Origin: Kudoa neothunni
Taxonomy: Eukaryota > Cnidaria
Length of the DNA stretch: 64,000 nt
NCBI GenBank assembly: GCA_964304625.1
Contig: OZ199839.1
Location: 10,416,001 to 10,480,000 of the forward strand
Direction: 5' to 3'
The notes under the pieces were generated by a model that worked only from the letters and a program-made list of their open reading frames with translations, made no database searches and was not told the DNA's origin. Shown in pieces: positions 61,601 through 64,000 of this stretch. Numbering within the stretch: position 1 is the first letter of the stretch; every line of letters starts with the position of its first letter. The translations under genes were made by a program, and so were the position numbers.

Positions 61601-63977
61601 GCACCATTGAATTTCCAATGAATGATTATTATTATCCGATAACAATATCTGTAACATCCGAAAAATTTTCTGTAGCCTATTCCCATACATACACCCCACG
61701 TAATATAATATATTAATAATTAATCTTGAACTATATTTTTTTTAATTTTTAGCATTAAGTACGTATAAAGTCGATTTCAGATTTGGTTCGGAATCATTAA
61801 ATTTAAATTTTGTTCTTGAACAACCCTACCGAAAATTTCCAGTTGACTTAAAAATGACATGCAGTGACGATAAAAGTGTTAAAGAATTCAGTGCTAAAGA
61901 AGATATTAAAAATTTAGTTACATGTGAAGAAAATAAATGCACAACCAAAATTGATTATGACATCAAAAAAGATTGTATTGTAACAGTCAATTCTGATATA
62001 TTTTCGGAGGAAAAATCAATAGAGATTGACAAAGGTAAAATTCTGTAAATAATTGATGGACTTAAATTAATTTTATAGTGAGATCAAAATTCAAATTTGA
62101 TAATTATTTCCTGGACGGAGAATTAGTTTTAGAAATCACATTAGTAGAGAATTATAGTCAAATTCGTTTGAATTGGACATTAGCAGATGGAAATCTCCAA
62201 CCTGAGAAGAAATCAAATGGGTTTGAAACGGTCGAGTGTTCCAATAAGCTATGCAAAATTTCATTTGGTCAACGCAATACGAAAACATTTTACACATTAT
62301 TTTATGATTCTGCTTACCTTGAACAACAACCAAAATTGGATTTTGATATAAGTTTGTCTTAATAATATATATATTTTTAAATTTATTTTATGATAGAATT
62401 GAGATGGACTGAAATATTTAATAATGTAAGCATTTTCACTAAAAACAAATTAAAATTGTTGGATGAAGATAAAAAAATAGTAATATTACCCTGTTGAAAA
62501 TTATATTCTATAAATAGTTTTAGTCTGTTACCGATATTAGCACCGCATGGAGTGACATTTTGAAGGGTGAATAATTTATATATTCTATATATATCGTGAT
62601 CGAAAAAATATATTTGAATCTAGATGGAAGTAGTGATGCAAAAGAAGAAACAACACCTGAACCAGAAAAAGAGAATACCCAAGAAACTACTCCAGAGATA
62701 GTCGAAAACAAAGAGGAGTATTTTTCTGCTAGTTAATACTACATAATTATGGAATTTTAGGAAATTTTTACAGGCTGTTAACATTCTTGATGACATCATA
62801 TTAAATATGAACCAAACCGACGAAGTTTCTAATGATCATTTTAAGTTTAAAGCATTTGATGTAGCAGATGATTCTAATGTGATTCAATATACTACTAAGT
62901 ATTTATATTATGATATGTACATCACTAATAACTAAAAATAGGAGCGAAAATGTCACCACCACAAACAATTCTGAAACTACCATGTCAATTCAAATAGACA
63001 CACTGGATAGTAAAAATACTGATGCTCCCATTGTTGAAAATCAAGTGGCATTGGCTATCACTAAAGCCCAATCTGTGGTATCTCAGTCAAAAGATAATGT
63101 GATGGTAGCTGGTGATATTATCGTCTTGAAAATTAAAAATCAAGAAAATAAAAAGATTAACTTTACATTCAGCCAGATCATTAATAATGCTGACGATGTC
63201 ATATACACCAAATGTTGCACATTAAACAGTATATTAAAAATTCTCAAATTATTTTATGAGATATTAAGCTACATGTTAACAAAATGTAATCAATTCTTTA
63301 GGAAATACACTCAAATGGGAACAAGTATATTGCTCTCCGCTTAGTAGGGAAATACTGCCCGAAAATCGAATAAATGTCACATGCTCATGTAATCACACTA
63401 CAAGCTATGCTGTGGTGTTTGATTTCAGAGAGAGGGACGACGCTACATCATCTGACGCTAACAAGTATCGTCAAACTGAAATTTCCCTTAGTTTAACAGT
63501 AATATCGTTGGTCTTTTTATTTCTAACACTGATTTGTCTAATCACCTCAGAGTAATCATGATTACCTATTATGCTCAGCGTTCTTAATTCATATTTTATT
63601 TTTAGAACAAGAAGAACTATGCGTGTTAAAGCGCAAATTGGATTGTGCATTTCGTTGTTTTTCTTACAAGCGTTCTATGTTTCTATTAATATCTTTAAAA
63701 ATAAGCCAAAAGTCTGCTTCGCCTTGGCGGTCAGCATTCATGTAATGTTGCAAACGGTGTATTATTCTTTCTTGCTCAACACCTATTTATTGTTCCACAC
63801 GTTGATTTTTACCATGAAGAAAATTTCTGGTCCTGTCTTCAAACTATGTTTAGCTTTATCATGGGGTAATATAGATACACCTTGATGTTTCATATAAAAC
63901 TTGTTTGTAGCTATTCCTGGAGTGATTACATCCCTGTGTGTTGTGTTTATGAGGAACAATTACGCGAAGAATTCAAA
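49671..63977 (+). CDS. Giant adhesion GPCR with about 24 tandem C-x4-C modules (3' end outside the window)
   Basis: Exons: 49671-49728, 49807-50091, 50144-50419, 51906-52160, 52208-52486, 53284-53565, 53620-53853, 53896-54180, 54225-54473, 54510-54749, 54796-55074, 55154-55449, 55497-55776, 56024-56314, 56363-56623, 56669-56965, 57007-57273, 59749-60018, 60063-60338, 60390-60668, 60717-60998, 61077-61352, 61415-61699, 61753-62034, 62079-62351, 62624-62717, 62761-62898, 62942-63228, 63302-63551, 63606-63865 and 63911 on. All joins are in frame, about 2,577 residues so far. Exon 1 encodes a signal peptide (MDKIIIFFTILMYNV). Exons 2-25 each encode one beta-rich module of about 80-100 residues, many with C-x4-C (GCVSKYC, NCDHEKC, QCDKGIC, SCQDNKC, ECSNKLC). 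The exon 9/10 intron (54474-54509) is optional, being in frame either way. Then come stalk, GAIN, GPS and 7TM. It is probably a surface receptor for adhesion or mechanosensing. I do not recognise the module; Ig- or FN3-like folds are possible. Confidence 0.88.
50420..51905 (+). other. Intron 3 of the giant receptor gene
   Basis: A 1.49-kb AT-rich intron between the second and third modules. Exons may be hidden here, but none with phase-1 borders and a C-x4-C signature was found. The 797-base intron at 52487-53283 is similarly empty. Confidence 0.6.
57274..59748 (+). other. 2.5-kb intron splitting the receptor ectodomain
   Basis: This is by far the longest intron of the gene; most neighbours are 40-80 bases. 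Flanking exons join in phase 1 like the rest. It contains the hairpin at 58988-59082 and no module-like exon. It separates older, divergent modules (exons 2-17) from the more similar membrane-proximal modules (exons 18-25). Confidence 0.6.
58988..59082. repeat. Inverted repeat with about 28-base arms
   Basis: The left arm TTTATAAATAAGGATCGTAA (58988 on) pairs with cgtcaaaactacgatccttatttataaata (59053-59082). The arms match at all but two or three positions and are separated by about 40 bases. It could fold into a long hairpin in RNA or be a tiny palindromic MITE. It sits inside the long intron of the receptor gene. Confidence 0.7.
60063..62034 (+). repeat. Tandem duplication of a three-exon module block
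   Basis: Exons 19-20-21 (60063-60998) and exons 22-23-24 (61077-62034) are copies of one three-module block. Exon lengths are 276, 279, 282 and 276, 285, 282 bases. Matching protein marks: the first modules share Y-G-x-N-x-K-I-M and ITC/ISC-x4-C; the second modules share NDYYYP and SHxxxPR; the third share LEKPY/LEQPY, KDCI and FSKEKSIQIDKG/FSEEKSIEIDKG. All borders are phase 1, so unequal recombination between introns could add blocks without breaking the frame. Confidence 0.9.
62624..63551 (+). other. Stalk, GAIN-like and GPS region of the receptor
   Basis: Exon 26 encodes an acidic Thr/Pro/Glu-rich stalk (EETTPEPEKENTQETTPE). Exons 27-28 read as a divergent GAIN domain (FLQAVNILDDIILNMNQ; VMVAGDIIVLKI). 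Exon 29 encodes the GPS: CC at 63210-63215, then LKWEQVYC, NVTCSCNHTTSYAVVF. The Cys/Trp pattern and the H-x-T cleavage tripeptide (His-Thr-Thr) match self-cleaving adhesion GPCRs, so autoproteolysis before the second Thr is expected. The peptide TSYAVVF would be the tethered agonist. Confidence 0.88.
63440..63977 (+). other. Transmembrane helices 1-4 of the adhesion GPCR
   Basis: TM1: SLSLTVISLVFLFLTLICLI. TM2: IGLCISLFFLQAFYVSINIF, then the conserved Cys in PKVCFALAV. TM3: VMLQTVYYSFLLNTYLLFHT. The TM4 start shows the family's Gly/Trp-Pro signature (LALSWAIPGVIT) across the intron at 63866-63910. The rest of the receptor lies beyond the window; a donor-like GT at 63978 suggests another intron begins there. 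Confidence 0.9.
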
Positions 63978-64000
63978 GTAACACTCTGCCATCAAACCCT

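Overview
The window is eukaryotic and almost certainly from an animal. It is strongly AT-rich, and its genes are split into many short exons by very short GT-AG introns (mostly about 40 to 90 bases). It encodes an adhesion GPCR with GAIN, GPS and 7TM parts, an Enhancer-of-polycomb protein, a Ras-type GEF, a ferroxidase ferritin, RIO2 kinase and a mitochondrial DnaJ. The proteins are divergent, which fits a fast-evolving, intron-compact metazoan such as some parasitic lineages. I cannot name the species from sequence alone. A run of 200 N at 48986-49185 shows a scaffold join. No rRNA, true tRNA gene or CRISPR array was seen.

Layout. An Enhancer-of-polycomb gene lies at 1.96-4.73 kb (+). A dead pogo/Tigger DNA transposon is at 6.1-7.6 kb. 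A small basic ORF is at 9.35-9.73 kb (+). A 1.08-kb simple satellite is at 10.3-11.4 kb. RIOK2 is at 11.7-13.6 kb (-). A pepsin/cathepsin D-like protein with altered active-site triads is at 17.3-18.8 kb (-). tRNA-derived SINEs lie around 16.6, 22 and 47-48 kb. A second Tigger relic is at 26.2-26.9 kb. A RasGEF domain gene is at 27.6-28.8 kb (-), ferritin at 32.7-33.4 kb (-), two paralogous MAP2K-like pseudokinases at 34.0-36.9 and 39.4-41.0 kb (-), and DNAJA3-type DnaJ at 44.2-46.0 kb (+).

From 49.67 kb to the right edge runs one very large gene (+). It has 31 visible exons that join in frame and about 2,580 codons so far. It reads as signal peptide, 24 tandem modules of about 80-100 residues (nearly one per exon, nearly all bounded by phase-1 introns, many with a C-x4-C motif), an acidic Thr/Pro stalk, a GAIN-like region, a GPS motif and the first four transmembrane helices of an adhesion GPCR. 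A three-exon block has been duplicated in tandem in its membrane-proximal half. I did not recognise the module, and this gene is the best candidate for something undescribed.

Most of the genes are unrelated housekeeping or signalling genes that happen to be neighbours. Exon structures were built by hand from splice signals, reading phase and remembered family consensus. For RIOK2, ferritin, both pseudokinases and DnaJ, every exon phase closes exactly to a stop codon, which is strong internal support.
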